This document shows, piece by piece, positions 40,627-51,587 of a stretch of DNA of 64,000 nucleotides. Below the pieces are notes generated by a model. It was not told the origin of the DNA. It saw nothing but the letters and a program-made list of their open reading frames with translations, and searched no databases. Made by a program: the position numbers and the translations under genes. The stretch is from Pseudacidovorax sp. (GTDB lineage Bacteria; Pseudomonadota; Gammaproteobacteria; Burkholderiales; Burkholderiaceae_C). The DNA lies in assembly GCF_017991995.1 (NCBI RefSeq), contig NZ_JAGOPN010000007.1, positions 224,604 to 288,603 of the forward strand, in the 5' to 3' direction. How positions within the stretch are numbered: position 1 is the stretch's first letter; every line of letters starts with the position of its first letter.

Positions 40627-41817
40627 TCAGGGGTTGATGGACATCGGCCGGCTGGCGCCACCAGGCACCTCTTCGGCCGGCGTGTCGATGCCAGGCGTGA
40701 CAGCCTGGGCCGAGCCGGCAACCGGATCAGGCGCACGCGGCACGCCCTTGAGCGACTTGCCATGCTCCGGCGACGGCCACAGGCCGCGCGGACGCACCAG
40801 CATGATCAGGATCATGGCCAGCGCGATGAAGAGCTGGCGCAGGATGGAGGCATCCAGCCGGCCATCGGTCATGTCCTGCAGCGGACCGGCCACATAGCGC
40901 AGCACCTCGGGCAGAGCCGCCAGCAGCACGGCGCCCAGGATCACGCCGGGCAGGTGGCCGATGCCGCCGAGCACCACCATCGAGACGATCATCACCGACT
41001 CCATCAGGCTGAAGGACTCGGGCGAGACGAAGCCCTGGAAGGCCGCGAACATGGCGCCGGACACGCCGCCGAAGCTGGCACCCATGCCGAAGGCCAGCAG
41101 CTTCATGTTGCGGGTGTTGATGCCCATGGCCTTGGCGGCGATCTCGTCCTCGCGGATCGCCATCCAGCCACGGCCCACGCGCGAGTTCTGCAGGCGGTGC
41201 GACAGGATGACGGTGAAGATGACCAGCACCAGGAACAGGTAGTAGTACAACGACACCGAAGAGATGGTGTAGTCGCCGATCTTCAGCGGCCGGCCCAGGT
41301 TCAGGCCGAAGATCCTGATCGGATCGATGCTGCTGATGCCCTTGGGACCGTTGGTGATGTTGTAGGGATGGTCCAGCGTGTTCATGAACACGCGGATGAT
41401 TTCACCGAAGCCCAGCGTCACGATGGCCAGGTAATCGCCGCGCAGCTTGAGCGTGGGCGCACCGAGCAGCGCGCCGAAGATGCCCGCCAGCACCAGCGCC
41501 GCCGGAATCACCAGGATCAGCGAGGTGTGGAATCCGTTCGGGAACATCGCCTGCAGCGCCGGGAAGGAATCGGTCAGCTGCGTGGAGCCGAGCAGCGCAT
41601 ACAGGTACGCGCCGATGGCAAAGAAGGCGACGTAGCCCAGGTCCAGCAGGCCGGCGTAGCCGACCACGATGTTCAGGCCCAGGGCCAGCATCACGTAGAG
41701 CAGCGCGATGTCGACGATGCGCACCCAGGCATTGCCCTGCGTCTGCAGCAGCAATGGGAAGGCCAGCAGCGCGACGGCAGCAATCAGGAAGACGACGAGG
41801 TTCTTGGAATTCTTCAT
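40627..41817 (-). CDS. livM: Branched-chain amino acid ABC transporter permease LivM
   Basis: This 396-residue permease has about ten hydrophobic helices. LALGLNIVVGYAGLLDLGYVAFFAIGAYLYALL is the LivM signature, and RVGRGWMAIREDEIAAKAMGIN is the ATPase-contact loop. The C-terminus has an extra Pro/Ala-rich tail of about 45 residues (VPRAPDPVAGSAQAVTPG) beyond the last helix. It lies 16 bases after livH. The substrate is a branched-chain amino acid or similar amide; in Burkholderiales such sets often serve urea or short amides. Confidence 0.94.
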   Translation of the reverse strand: MKNSKNLVVFLIAAVALLAFPLLLQTQGNAWVRIVDIALLYVMLALGLNIVVGYAGLLDLGYVAFFAIGAYLYALLGSTQLTDSFPALQAMFPNGFHTSLILVIPAALVLAGIFGALLGAPTLKLRGDYLAIVTLGFGEIIRVFMNTLDHPYNITNGPKGISSIDPIRIFGLNLGRPLKIGDYTISSVSLYYYLFLVLVIFTVILSHRLQNSRVGRGWMAIREDEIAAKAMGINTRNMKLLAFGMGASFGGVSGAMFAAFQGFVSPESFSLMESVMIVSMVVLGGIGHLPGVILGAVLLAALPEVLRYVAGPLQDMTDGRLDASILRQLFIALAMILIMLVRPRGLWPSPEHGKSLKGVPRAPDPVAGSAQAVTPGIDTPAEEVPGGASRPMSINP

Positions 41818-41833
41818 GGAGCCTCCTTGGCCG

Positions 41834-42763
41834 TCAGGCCCGGTCCGCCACGCGTTCGCCGAGCAGGCCGGACGGCCGCACGGTCAGCGTGATGATGAGG
41901 ATGATGAAGGCGAAGATGTCGCTGTGCTGGCTGCCCAGCACGCCGCCGGTGACGTCGGACAGGTAGCCCGCGCCCACGGCCTCGATCACGCCCAGCAGCA
42001 GGCCGCCCACCACGGCGCCCGCCAGGTTGCCGATGCCGCCGAACACGGCCGCCGTGAAGGCCTTGAGGCCGGGAATGAAGCCCATGGCGTGCTGCGCGAT
42101 GCCATAGTTGGAGGCATACATGACACCCGCGATGGCCGCCAGCACGGCACCGATGATGAAGGTGGCCGAGATGACCGTGTCGGGCCGGATGCCCATGAGC
42201 GCGGCCACGCGCGGGTTCTCGGCGGTGGCCCGCATGGCGCGGCCGAGCCGCGTGTAGTTGACCAGCCAGGTCAGCACCGCCAGCGAGATCGCGGTGACCA
42301 CCAGGATCATGATCTGCGTCGGCGAGATGGCCGCCCCCGCGATGTGCACCGAGTCGCTGGGCAGCAGCGTCGGATAGGCCTTGTTGGTGGGGCGCCAGAT
42401 GATCATGGCCAGCGTCTGCAGCAGGATCGACATGCCGATGGCCGTGATCAGCGGGGCCAATTTGGGACTGTTGCGCAGCGGCCGGTAGGCGACCTTCTCG
42501 ATGGTGAAGTTGAGGGTGGCCGCCACCACGCAGGCGATCAGGGTGGCCAGGATCAGGATGATCCAGCCGGGGGTGCCCGGCATGGCCGACTGCATCCAGC
42601 CGATGATGGTCCAGCTGGTCAATGCGCCGACCATGAGGACCTCGCCGTGGGCGAAATTGATGAGGTTGATGATGCCGTACACCATGGTGTAGCCGAGGGC
42701 TATCAGGGCGTACATGCTGCCGAGAACCAGACCATTGATGATCTGCTGCAGCAATATTTCCAT
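41834..42763 (-). CDS. livH: Branched-chain amino acid ABC transporter permease LivH
   Basis: This 309-residue permease has eight or so hydrophobic helices. The LivH opening MEILLQQIINGLVLGSMYALIALGYTMVYGIINLINFAHGEVLMVGA is almost invariant in the family, and GRAMRATAENPRVAALMGI is the cytoplasmic loop. It is the promoter-proximal gene of the livHMGF operon. No LivJ/K binding protein is present upstream or downstream in the window, so the periplasmic component must be encoded elsewhere. A terminator for rarA lies 87 bases upstream. Confidence 0.95.
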   Translation of the reverse strand: MEILLQQIINGLVLGSMYALIALGYTMVYGIINLINFAHGEVLMVGALTSWTIIGWMQSAMPGTPGWIILILATLIACVVAATLNFTIEKVAYRPLRNSPKLAPLITAIGMSILLQTLAMIIWRPTNKAYPTLLPSDSVHIAGAAISPTQIMILVVTAISLAVLTWLVNYTRLGRAMRATAENPRVAALMGIRPDTVISATFIIGAVLAAIAGVMYASNYGIAQHAMGFIPGLKAFTAAVFGGIGNLAGAVVGGLLLGVIEAVGAGYLSDVTGGVLGSQHSDIFAFIILIITLTVRPSGLLGERVADRA

Positions 42764-42849
42764 AAAGAGAGGTCCCTTTTGTTATGCGTCCCGGTGAGGA
42801 CGCCTTCTGCCAAGCCGGAGCACCGGATTGGCGCCGTGGTTCAGGTAGC

Positions 42850-42883
42850 AAAAAACCCGCCAGCATGGGTGGGAGGCGGGTTG
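42850..42883 (-). terminator. Rho-independent terminator of rarA
   Basis: The minus strand has AACCCGCC pairing with GGCGGGTT (8 bp, 13-base loop), then TTTTGC. It lies about 108 bases downstream of the rarA stop and 87 bases upstream of livH, and separates the two transcription units. Confidence 0.85.
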
Positions 42884-42990
42884 AAGTGGGCGGGATTGTA
42901 GACACGGCCCCGCGCCAATCTGGTGCAGGCGGCGTGGGGGTTTTCCGCAAGCCTGGAGTGGCTCGACGGAGCGCCGGCGTCAGGCCGGTG

Positions 42991-44298
42991 TCAGCCCTCG
43001 CGGGCCTGTTCGTCCAGTTGCCGCAGGTGGGCGAGCTTGTCGGCGATCTTCGTTTCGAGCCCACGCGGCACGGGCTGGTACCAACGGGGTTCGGCCATGC
43101 CCTCGGGCAAATAGGTCTCGCCGGCCGCATAGGCTTCGGGCTCGTCGTGCGCGTAGCGGTAGGCCTTGCCGTGGCCCAGGGACTTCATCAGCTTGGTGGG
43201 CGCGTTGCGCAGATGAATGGGCACTTCGCGCGACTTGTCCTGCCGCACGAAGGCCCGCGCCTGGTTGTAGGCGTTGTAGCCCGCGTTGCTCTTGGGCGCG
43301 ATCGCCAGGTAGATGACGGCCTGGGCCAGGGCCAGGTCGCCTTCGGGCGAGCCGAGCCGCTCGAAGGTGGTGGCGGCATCGTTGGCCACCTGCATCGCGC
43401 GCGGGTCGGCCAGGCCGATGTCCTCCCAGGCCATGCGGACGATGCGCCGCGAGAGGTAGCGTGCATCGGCACCGCCGTCGAGCATGCGCGTAAGCCAGTA
43501 CAGCGCCGCATCGGGATGTGAGCCGCGTACCGACTTGTGCAGGGCGGAGATCTGGTCGTAGAAGTTGTCGCCGCCCTTGTCGAACCGCCGGGCGTTGAGC
43601 GTGAGCGCGCTCTGCAGGAACTCGGGTGTCACTTCCTCCACCCCGGCGGCACGCGCCGCGGTGTCGGTCTGCTCCAGCAGGTTGAGCATGCGGCGCGCAT
43701 CGCCGTCGGCATAGCCCACCAGCGTGTCGACGGCGGCATCGCTCAAAGCCAGGTGGGTCAGCACCTTCTCCTGCGCACGGCGAACCAGTTGACGGAGTTC
43801 GTCCTCGCTGAGGGACTGAAGCGTGTAGACCTGGGCCCGCGACAGCAGCGCGGAGTTGACCTCGAAGGACGGGTTCTCGGTGGTGGCGCCGACGAAGGTG
43901 ACCAGCCCCGATTCGACGAAGGGCAGCAGGCCGTCCTGCTGGCTCTTGTTGAAGCGGTGGATCTCGTCGACGAAGAGGATGGTCTTGCGGCCCAGCGCCA
44001 AGTGCTGCTCGGCCCGCTCCATGGCGGCGCGGATGTCCTTGACGCCCGAGAACACGGCCGACAGCGCAATGAACTCGTAGCCGAAGGCCTTGGCTGTGAG
44101 CCGCGCCAACGTGGTCTTGCCCACGCCGGGCGGACCCCACAGGATCATGGAATGCGGCTTGCCCGATTCGAAGGCCAGCCTCAGCGGGCGGCCGGGGCCG
44201 ATCAGGTGGCTCTGGCCGATGACCTCGTCGAGGCTGGCAGGGCGCAGTGCCTCAGCAAGAGGCGCCGCAGGCGAAGGGGAATCAAACAGATCGGCCAT
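42991..44298 (-). CDS. rarA: Replication-associated recombination protein A (AAA+ ATPase)
   Basis: This 435-residue AAA+ ATPase of the RarA/MgsA/WRNIP1 family acts at stalled replication forks. Walker A is [11 protein letters not shown], Walker [16 protein letters not shown], sensor 1 [11 protein letters not shown], and the C-terminal region contains the MGS domain ([15 protein letters not shown]). Length matches E. coli RarA (447). It is preceded by lolA and ftsK on the same strand, the conserved order ftsK-lolA-rarA of proteobacteria, with a 29-base gap to lolA. Confidence 0.97.
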   Translation of the reverse strand: MADLFDSPSPAAPLAEALRPASLDEVIGQSHLIGPGRPLRLAFESGKPHSMILWGPPGVGKTTLARLTAKAFGYEFIALSAVFSGVKDIRAAMERAEQHLALGRKTILFVDEIHRFNKSQQDGLLPFVESGLVTFVGATTENPSFEVNSALLSRAQVYTLQSLSEDELRQLVRRAQEKVLTHLALSDAAVDTLVGYADGDARRMLNLLEQTDTAARAAGVEEVTPEFLQSALTLNARRFDKGGDNFYDQISALHKSVRGSHPDAALYWLTRMLDGGADARYLSRRIVRMAWEDIGLADPRAMQVANDAATTFERLGSPEGDLALAQAVIYLAIAPKSNAGYNAYNQARAFVRQDKSREVPIHLRNAPTKLMKSLGHGKAYRYAHDEPEAYAAGETYLPEGMAEPRWYQPVPRGLETKIADKLAHLRQLDEQAREG

Positions 44299-44327
44299 GC
44301 GCCGATTGTCCGACCGTCAGCGCGGTC

Positions 44328-44960
44328 TCACTGCCGGACGACGTCGGCACCCGCGGGCGGCTTGAACTGGAAGCTGCCGACGGGCAGCGAAGGATTGACC
44401 TGCACGTTGGAAAAGCGCAGCACCGAGCGCTGGCCGAAGGCGTCCAGGATATCGAGGGCCGCCAGCGCATCGCCCTGAAAGCCGATCTCCACGCTCTGCA
44501 GTTGCGCGTCGCGTGACTTGGGCGTGGCCTTGACCCATTGCAGGCCGTCGCGCGCCGGCGCATCGGCCAGAGTGAAGTCAGCCTCCAGCGCACGCAAGTC
44601 GGCAGCCGAGGCGATCAGCGCCGCTGGCGTGGAGCCCAGGGCCTGGGCCTGCGGGCGCTGCGTCACCTGGTTGAGGTCGGCGTCATAGAGCCACAGCGTC
44701 TTGCCGTCGGCAACGATGGTCTGCGCAAAGGGCTTACGGTATTCGAAGCGGAATTGGCCGGGCCGCTGGAACTCGAAGGTGCCGGTGGACGTCTTGGCGC
44801 GCATGGGCTGACCGTCCTTCGGGGGGGCGGTCACCGTCTGTGTGAAGTCGGCCTTGCCGGAGCGCACGCTTTTCAGAAACGCACCCAGGCTGTCCAAGCC
44901 ACCGGCCCACGCGCCACATGCCATGGCCGCGAAGACACAGCCCGCCATCAACTTCCGCAT
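44328..44960 (-). CDS. lolA: Outer-membrane lipoprotein carrier protein LolA
   Basis: LolA is the periplasmic chaperone that takes lipoproteins from LolCDE to LolB. The 210-residue precursor has a signal peptide (MRKLMAGCVFAAMACGAWAG). Mature features include GKADFTQTV, GTFEFQRPGQFRFEYRKPFAQTIVADGKTLWLYDADLNQVT and the FSNVQVNPSLPVGSFQFKPPAGADVV end, all typical. The start at 44960 is 10 bases after the ftsK stop, so the two are cotranscribed; an upstream ATG lies within ftsK and was rejected. Confidence 0.96.
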   Translation of the reverse strand: MRKLMAGCVFAAMACGAWAGGLDSLGAFLKSVRSGKADFTQTVTAPPKDGQPMRAKTSTGTFEFQRPGQFRFEYRKPFAQTIVADGKTLWLYDADLNQVTQRPQAQALGSTPAALIASAADLRALEADFTLADAPARDGLQWVKATPKSRDAQLQSVEIGFQGDALAALDILDAFGQRSVLRFSNVQVNPSLPVGSFQFKPPAGADVVRQ

Positions 44961-44970
44961 TCCGTTCCTT

Positions 44971-47361
44971 TCACTCGCTGCGCGCCGGCACGAGGATCTC
45001 GCGCTGGCCCGCACCGCTCATCGCACTGACCAAGCCCGCGTTCTCCATGTCCTCGACCAGCCGCGCCGCGCGGTTGTAGCCAATCTTGAGGTGGCGCTGC
45101 ACCAGCGAAATGCTGGCCTTGCGGTGCTTGAGAACGACCTCGACCGCCTGGTCGTACATCGGATCCTTTTCGCCGCCCGCGTCGCCGCCCTCACCCATCG
45201 GACCGTCCTCGCCATCCACAGTTCCGCCTTCGAGCACGCCCTCGATGTAGTCGGGCTCGCCCTGGCTCTTGAGGTAGGCCACCACACGGTGCACCTCGTC
45301 GTCGCTGACGAAGGCGCCGTGCACACGGATGGGCAAGCCGGTGCCGCTCGGCATATAAAGCATGTCGCCCATGCCCAGCAGCGCTTCGGCCCCCATCTGG
45401 TCGAGGATGGTCCGGCTATCGATCTTGCTGCTGACCTGGAAGGCGATGCGTGTAGGAATGTTGGCCTTGATCAGGCCGGTGATCACGTCGACGCTGGGTC
45501 GCTGCGTGGCGAGGATCAGGTGGATGCCGGCCGCCCGGGCCTTCTGCGCCAGGCGGGCGATCAGCTCTTCGATCTTCTTGCCGACCACCATCATCAGGTC
45601 GGCCAGTTCGTCGATCACGACCACGATGTGCGGCTCGCGGCGCAGCGGCTCGGGATCGTCCGGCGTCAGGCTGAACGGGTTGTAGATGAACTCCTCGCGC
45701 GACTTGGCCTCGTCGATCTTGGCGTTGTAGCCCGCCAGGTTGCGCACGCCCAGCTTGGACATGAGCTTGTAGCGTCGCTCCATCTCGGCCACGCACCAAT
45801 TGAGGCCGTGGGCCGCCTGCTTCATGTCGGTGACCACCGGCGCCAGCAGGTGCGGAATGCCTTCGTAGACCGACATCTCCAGCATCTTGGGGTCGATCAT
45901 GAGCACGCGCACGTCGCTCGCTTCGGCCTTGTAGAGCAGCGACAGGATCATCGCGTTGATGCCCACCGACTTGCCCGAGCCCGTGGTACCGGCCACGAGC
46001 ACGTGCGGCATCTTGGCCAGGTCGGCCACCACGGGATTGCCGATGATGTCCTTGCCCAGGCCGATGGTCAGCATCGACTTGGCCTCGTGGTAGACCTGCG
46101 AGCCGAGGATCTCCGACAGGCGGATCGACTGCCGCTTGGCATTGGGCAGTTCCAGCGCCATGTAGTTCTTGCCCGGGATCGTCTCGATCACGCGGATGGA
46201 CACCAGCGACAGCGAGCGCGCCAGGTCCTTGGCCAGGTTGACGATCTGCGAGCCCTTCACGCCGGTGGCGGGCTCGATCTCGTAACGCGTGATGACCGGG
46301 CCCGGCGAGGCCAGCACCACGCGCACCTCGACGCCGAAGTCCTTGAGCTTCTTCTCGATCAGGCGGGATGTCATCTCCAGCGTCTCGGGCGACACCGTCT
46401 CCTGGCGGCCGGCGGCGGCGTCGAGCAGGTCCACCTGCGGCAGCTTGCTGTCGGGCAGCTCCTTGAAGAGCGGCTTCTGGCGCTCCTTGACCACGCGCTC
46501 GCTCTTGGGCACGTCGGCCACGGCAGGCTCGATCTGCACGGGTGCTGCCTTCTCCCGTCGGCGCGGCGCGGGCGGCGGCACGTCGTCGAATGCAGGCTCC
46601 CTGTCGTCGGAAGGTGACGGCGCATCGCGGTCGTGGGCCGCCACCTCTTCACGTTCACGGCGCGCCTTCCGGCCCATGGCCAGGTCCTGCGCGAGTTCGC
46701 GCTTTTCGCGACCCCGCTCGAAGAGCGAATAGAGGCGCGCGCCAATCGCCTCGGCCACCTGGGCCCAGGAGAAACGGAAGACGAGGGCGGAGCCGATCAC
46801 ACCCGCCGCAATGGCCACCAACGCGGAGCCCGTGAACCCCAACCAGCGCACACCGGCCGGCCCCACGAGGTAACCCAGCACACCGCCGCCATGCCCGGGC
46901 AGCCGGAACTCCAGGCGATAGAGCCGCGACCATTCAAGCATGGCGCTGGCCACCAGCAGCAGAACCAACCCCAGCCAGAACATGAGCCGGCTGCGGTTCA
47001 GGCGCGGCAGTTCGGGCTCGCCCTGCGGCCGACCACCGCGCAGCCACTGCGCGAGGGACGACAGCCAGACGCGCACCGACGCCGCGAATGCCCACCAAAT
47101 CGAATAACCGGCCAGGTAGTAGCTGGCGTCGGCCAGCCATGCCCCCAGCGCGCCGCCCCAGTTCTTGATGACGCCACCTGTGCCGGACGTGGACCACGCC
47201 GCATCGGACGGCGTGTAGCTGAGCATCGCGAGCAGCCAGAACAGCATGAGGGCAAAGCCCGCGACGAGCGAGATTTCATGCGCGAAGCGCAAGGCGCGCT
47301 GGCGCACGGGCGGCACTTCTGGCGCCGCCGTGTTGTGAAGTGTGTGCAAGGAATAGGTCAT
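44971..47361 (-). CDS. ftsK: DNA translocase FtsK
   Basis: FtsK couples chromosome segregation to septation and activates XerCD recombination at dif. The 796-residue protein has four N-terminal hydrophobic helices (about 35-60, 80-100, 130-150 and 165-195) and a short charged/Pro linker (about 230-310). The RecA-like motor has Walker [17 protein letters not shown] and Walker [13 protein letters not shown]. The C-terminal gamma winged helix ([23 protein letters not shown]) reads KOPS. The linker is much shorter than in E. coli, as usual in this order. The start [10 protein letters not shown] at 47361 was chosen over an ATG 33 bases upstream. Confidence 0.97.
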   Translation of the reverse strand: MTYSLHTLHNTAAPEVPPVRQRALRFAHEISLVAGFALMLFWLLAMLSYTPSDAAWSTSGTGGVIKNWGGALGAWLADASYYLAGYSIWWAFAASVRVWLSSLAQWLRGGRPQGEPELPRLNRSRLMFWLGLVLLLVASAMLEWSRLYRLEFRLPGHGGGVLGYLVGPAGVRWLGFTGSALVAIAAGVIGSALVFRFSWAQVAEAIGARLYSLFERGREKRELAQDLAMGRKARREREEVAAHDRDAPSPSDDREPAFDDVPPPAPRRREKAAPVQIEPAVADVPKSERVVKERQKPLFKELPDSKLPQVDLLDAAAGRQETVSPETLEMTSRLIEKKLKDFGVEVRVVLASPGPVITRYEIEPATGVKGSQIVNLAKDLARSLSLVSIRVIETIPGKNYMALELPNAKRQSIRLSEILGSQVYHEAKSMLTIGLGKDIIGNPVVADLAKMPHVLVAGTTGSGKSVGINAMILSLLYKAEASDVRVLMIDPKMLEMSVYEGIPHLLAPVVTDMKQAAHGLNWCVAEMERRYKLMSKLGVRNLAGYNAKIDEAKSREEFIYNPFSLTPDDPEPLRREPHIVVVIDELADLMMVVGKKIEELIARLAQKARAAGIHLILATQRPSVDVITGLIKANIPTRIAFQVSSKIDSRTILDQMGAEALLGMGDMLYMPSGTGLPIRVHGAFVSDDEVHRVVAYLKSQGEPDYIEGVLEGGTVDGEDGPMGEGGDAGGEKDPMYDQAVEVVLKHRKASISLVQRHLKIGYNRAARLVEDMENAGLVSAMSGAGQREILVPARSE

Positions 47362-47488
47362 GGACGCAGACACGCACGGCCATGCCGCGCGCAATGCGCA
47401 AGCCTAAACCATCTTGGGCCGGACACACCGCAGGCAGGCTTCGGGGCGGGCCCGTCGGCGCAGCGCCGCGCGTCCGGATACCGCGGAC

Positions 47489-48163
47489 TCAGCCCAGCGC
47501 GGACAGGCGGTCCTTGACCAGCATCGAGCCATCGGGCTGCGTCTGCACGAAGCCGCGCTCCTCCAGGTCCTTCATGACGCGGCTGACCATCTCGCGCGAC
47601 GCGCCCACCATCTTGGCCAGGTCCTGTCGCGAGATCCGCTCCCGGACCACGAAGTTGCCGGCACCGTCCTCGGTGACGAAATCCATCAGCGCACGCGCCA
47701 CGCGGCCGTAGACATCCATCAGTGCCAGCGACTCGATCTTTCGATCCGCATGGCGTAGGCGCCGGACCAGCCCGCGCATGATGTTGTAGGACATGGAGGA
47801 ACTGTCCGGCAGGCAACGCGAGAATGCCTCGCGGCCGAGGACGAGCACGTCCGTCTGGACGTCGGCACGCACCGTGGCCGAATGCGGCTCGTCGTCGATG
47901 AGACTCATCTCGCCGATGTAGTCGCCGGACTGAAGAGTTGCCAGGATCACCTCTCGACCGCGGCTGTCCGCACTGAGCACCCGGGCCCGGCCGGCCAGGA
48001 TGATGTAAAGGGCATTCGTCTTCTTGCCCTGTTCCACGATGAGTTCGCCGCGCTTGAAGCGCCGCTTGACGATCGCATCGGCAATGTTCGCCGCCTGAGA
48101 AGGCGTGAGCGCGGCAAAGAGCGGCACCCGGCGAAGCAGTTCCAGGTTCGAAAGCATCGACAT
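47489..48163 (-). CDS. CRP/FNR-family transcriptional regulator
   Basis: This 224-residue regulator has an N-terminal cyclic-nucleotide-binding-like barrel. ATLQSGDYIGEMSLIDDEPHSATVRA resembles the cAMP pocket GE(x)SL...ATV(R). The C-terminal helix-turn-helix is ISRQDLAKMVGASREMVSRVMKDLEERG. FNR-type cysteines are absent, so it is not an iron-sulfur oxygen sensor. Its ligand could be cAMP, another nucleotide or none. It lies between ftsK (128 bases away, same strand) and divergent trxB, and may regulate trxB or global genes. Confidence 0.92.
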   Translation of the reverse strand: MSMLSNLELLRRVPLFAALTPSQAANIADAIVKRRFKRGELIVEQGKKTNALYIILAGRARVLSADSRGREVILATLQSGDYIGEMSLIDDEPHSATVRADVQTDVLVLGREAFSRCLPDSSSMSYNIMRGLVRRLRHADRKIESLALMDVYGRVARALMDFVTEDGAGNFVVRERISRQDLAKMVGASREMVSRVMKDLEERGFVQTQPDGSMLVKDRLSALG

Positions 48164-48269
48164 CTATTTCCTCCCTGTGCCGCGCCCTTCGAGGGACGCA
48201 GCATCAATAAATACAATCACGCACATAAGAAGAGCGCTCCGCATGCATTGAACCTGAACAGGATACTGA

Positions 48270-49289
<1,020 letters not shown>

Positions 49290-49399
49290 CCGAGCATTCA
49301 GAGAGGCGGGACCGCTTCAACGGCTTGAAACCGGAGTCCCTTGCAGTACAGCCGCGCCTCGCGGTTCGCCTTGTGTTTGCGGAGCCGGCGCACCGGGCC

Positions 49400-49429
49400 G
49401 TGGACAAAACTCCGCCACCCTTCATATAA
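49400..49429 (+). promoter_or_regulatory. Sigma70 promoter of rpmB-rpmG
   Basis: TGGACA (49400-49405, 5 of 6) and the perfect -10 TATAAT (49424-49429) are separated by 18 bases. The predicted start near 49436 gives a leader of about 150 bases before rpmB. This leader may carry regulation, but I found no clear structure in it. Confidence 0.8.
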
Positions 49430-49584
49430 TCGTTGGCTTTGCCGCTTGAGCGCCCCGGCGTGCGAGCGGCATCCGGGCCACCGCCACCCGTTTTCTGGCG
49501 AGGTCAAGCCGATCCACCCCACGGTCTGTGCGTCACGCGCAGACCGCAGCGTCTGGTGACGGCTGTTCATGAAAGAGTGTCCTC

Positions 49585-49818
49585 ATGGCACGCGTATGTG
49601 AAGTCACGGGCAAGGGCCCGATGGTCGGGAACAACGTTTCCCACGCCAACAACAAAACCAAGCGCCGGTTCATGCCGAACCTGCAATACCGTCGTTTCTG
49701 GGTTGAGAGCGAAAACCGCTGGGTGCGTCTGCGCGTCTCCAGCGCCGCCCTGCGCCTGATCGACAAGAACGGCATCGACGCCGTGCTCGCAGACATGCGC
49801 GCACGCGGCCAAGCCTGA
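49585..49818 (+). CDS. rpmB: 50S ribosomal protein L28
   Basis: Ribosomal protein L28, 77 residues, starts [33 protein letters not shown] with the [16 protein letters not shown] segment conserved in proteobacteria. It is the first gene of the rpmB-rpmG unit, 17 bases before rpmG. A good promoter lies about 155 bases upstream. The four-cysteine zinc form found in some L28 proteins is absent. Confidence 0.98.
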   Translation: MARVCEVTGKGPMVGNNVSHANNKTKRRFMPNLQYRRFWVESENRWVRLRVSSAALRLIDKNGIDAVLADMRARGQA

Positions 49819-49835
49819 GCTGAAAGGAGCACACC

Positions 49836-50009
49836 ATGGCAACGAGCAAAGGCGGACGCGAAAAGATCAAGCTGGAGTCCACCGCGGGCACCGGCCACTT
49901 CTACACCACCAGCAAGAACAAGAAGACGACGCCTGAAAAGATGTTGATCATGAAGTTCGACCCCAAGGCGCGCAAGCACGTCGAATACAAGGAAGTGAAG
50001 CTGAAGTAA
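49836..50009 (+). CDS. rpmG: 50S ribosomal protein L33
   Basis: Ribosomal protein L33 is 57 residues, starting [20 protein letters not shown]. The conserved [20 protein letters not shown] core follows, and the end reads [10 protein letters not shown]. It is the cysteine-free (C-minus) form, which needs no zinc. AAAGGAG lies just ahead of the ATG. It follows rpmB closely and ends before a strong terminator. Confidence 0.98.
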   Translation: MATSKGGREKIKLESTAGTGHFYTTSKNKKTTPEKMLIMKFDPKARKHVEYKEVKLK

Positions 50010-50031
50010 TTCGGCTCACGCGATCTGCAAG

Positions 50032-50058
50032 AACCCGCTGCGATCCAGCGGGTTTTTT
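50032..50058 (+). terminator. Rho-independent terminator of rpmB-rpmG
   Basis: AACCCGCTG and CAGCGGGTT form a perfect 9-bp stem with a 5-base loop, followed by TTTT. It lies 22 bases after the rpmG stop. Confidence 0.93.
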
Positions 50059-50170
50059 GTTGCGCGCATGAGAGCCGACCGGTTGCACGCTGCCTGTATA
50101 GTGCGCACCGGCGGCCGGCCGCAGGGAACCCTCCCTGTTGCAAGTCGCGCGCGCAACGCGGCCGGGCAAC

Positions 50171-50194
50171 AAAAAACCGGCACGAGGCCGGTTT
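50171..50194 (-). terminator. Rho-independent terminator of the desaturase gene
   Basis: The minus strand has AAACCGGC and GCCGGTTT with a short loop, followed by TTTG. It lies about 49 bases after the desaturase stop, in the convergent gap with rpmG. Confidence 0.88.
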
Positions 50195-50242
50195 CTTGAG
50201 TTCGCCGGATGCCTAGGCAAACGGCCGAGGAGCGTGGTCAAC

Positions 50243-51457
50243 TCAAACGTGCGCCGCGCGCAGCCGGATCGAGAACTCCTGCAGCGCCTTGATTCCGCTG
50301 GCTTCGGCGCGGTGGCACCAAGCCGCCAGATCAGCGGCGAGTTGTTCGCGCGACTGGGACGTGTTCATCCACATCTGGCGCAGTTCTTCGCGCATGGTCA
50401 CCATCTTGTCCAGCACAGGATGGGCGGCGCGGGCCTCGGCGAGCTTGGGCCGAGCGGCGGCCGGGACCTTGTCGTCGTCGCGGTGCAGCCAGCGGCGGGC
50501 CGCCTTCAGCACCGACAGGTCGGCGCCACGGGCCTGCAATTGCGACAGCTCCTGCTTGCACGTGCGACGCATCTCGCGGGCGTAGCCAGCCATGACTTCG
50601 TAGCGGTTGGCGATGACGGCCTCGAGCGTCTTCTCATCGGCCACTGGGCGCACCTCGCCCATGCGCAGCTTCGGCGGCACCTTCTTCACTTTGGCCCAGC
50701 CCAGCTTTTGCATCAGCACGATGTAACCCCAGGCGATGTCGAACTCGTACTTCTTGACCGAGAACTTGGCCGCCGTGGGATAGGTGTGGTGGTTGTTGTG
50801 CAGTTCTTCGCCACCAATCACGATACCCCAGGGCACCAGGTTGGTGCTGGCGTCCTGCGCCTCGAAGTTGCGATAACCCCAGTAGTGGCCCAGGCCGTTG
50901 ACGACGCCGGCCGCCCAGAAGGGAATCCACAACATCTGGATGGCCCAGATGGTGGCGCCGATGCCACCGAAGAGCGCCAGGTTGAGGATCAGCATGAGGC
51001 CAACGCCCTGCCAGCCGAAGCGGCTGTACAGGTTGCGCTCGATCCAGTCATCGGGCGTACCGTGGCCAAACTTGGTGATGGTCTCGTTGTTCTTCGCCTC
51101 GGCGCGGTATAGCTCGGCGCCGCGCCACATGACGGTGTCGATGCCGCGGGTCTGCGGGCTGTGCGGATCCTCCTCGGTCTCGCACTTGGCGTGGTGCTTG
51201 CGGTGGATGGCGACCCATTCCTTGGTCACCATGCCCGTGCCGACCCACAGCCAAAAGCGGAAGAAATGGGAGGGAATGGGCCCCAGGTCCATGGAGCGGT
51301 GAGCCTGCGTGCGGTGCAGGAAGATGGTCACCGCGAGGATGGTGATGTGCGTCGTGGCGAGCGTGTACAGCACGATCTGCCACCAGGACAGATCCCACAG
51401 GCCATGGGCAAGCCAGTCGAGGGCCGAGCTCAGAACGGCGGAATCGAAAATCATCAA
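50243..51457 (-). CDS. Acyl-lipid/acyl-CoA desaturase with C-terminal transposase-like extension
   Basis: This 404-residue membrane desaturase has the three histidine boxes of the family: HRTQAH (48-53), HRKHH (85-89) and HNNHH (220-224). Four hydrophobic segments lie between residues 25 and 190. It inserts a double bond in fatty acyl chains, adjusting membrane fluidity. Residues from about 275 to 404 do not belong to the desaturase core. KAARRWLHRDDDKV, HPVLDKMVTMREELRQMW and AAWCHRAEASGIKALQEFSI look like the C-terminus of ISL3-family transposases, without the DDE residues. The tail is in frame and ends naturally. The gene is monocistronic, with a terminator at 50171-50194. Confidence 0.9.
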   Translation of the reverse strand: MMIFDSAVLSSALDWLAHGLWDLSWWQIVLYTLATTHITILAVTIFLHRTQAHRSMDLGPIPSHFFRFWLWVGTGMVTKEWVAIHRKHHAKCETEEDPHSPQTRGIDTVMWRGAELYRAEAKNNETITKFGHGTPDDWIERNLYSRFGWQGVGLMLILNLALFGGIGATIWAIQMLWIPFWAAGVVNGLGHYWGYRNFEAQDASTNLVPWGIVIGGEELHNNHHTYPTAAKFSVKKYEFDIAWGYIVLMQKLGWAKVKKVPPKLRMGEVRPVADEKTLEAVIANRYEVMAGYAREMRRTCKQELSQLQARGADLSVLKAARRWLHRDDDKVPAAARPKLAEARAAHPVLDKMVTMREELRQMWMNTSQSREQLAADLAAWCHRAEASGIKALQEFSIRLRAAHV

Positions 51458-51587
51458 GTTGGGTACTCCACACGGACGGACGGGGTCGTCCTGTCAGAAC
51501 AGTCCGACAATTTTAGTGTGCCGGGCTTGAAATCCACCCCGTTTTTCGTGTAACGGCGTTGAATCCCTAGGGATTGGACGCCGTGCT

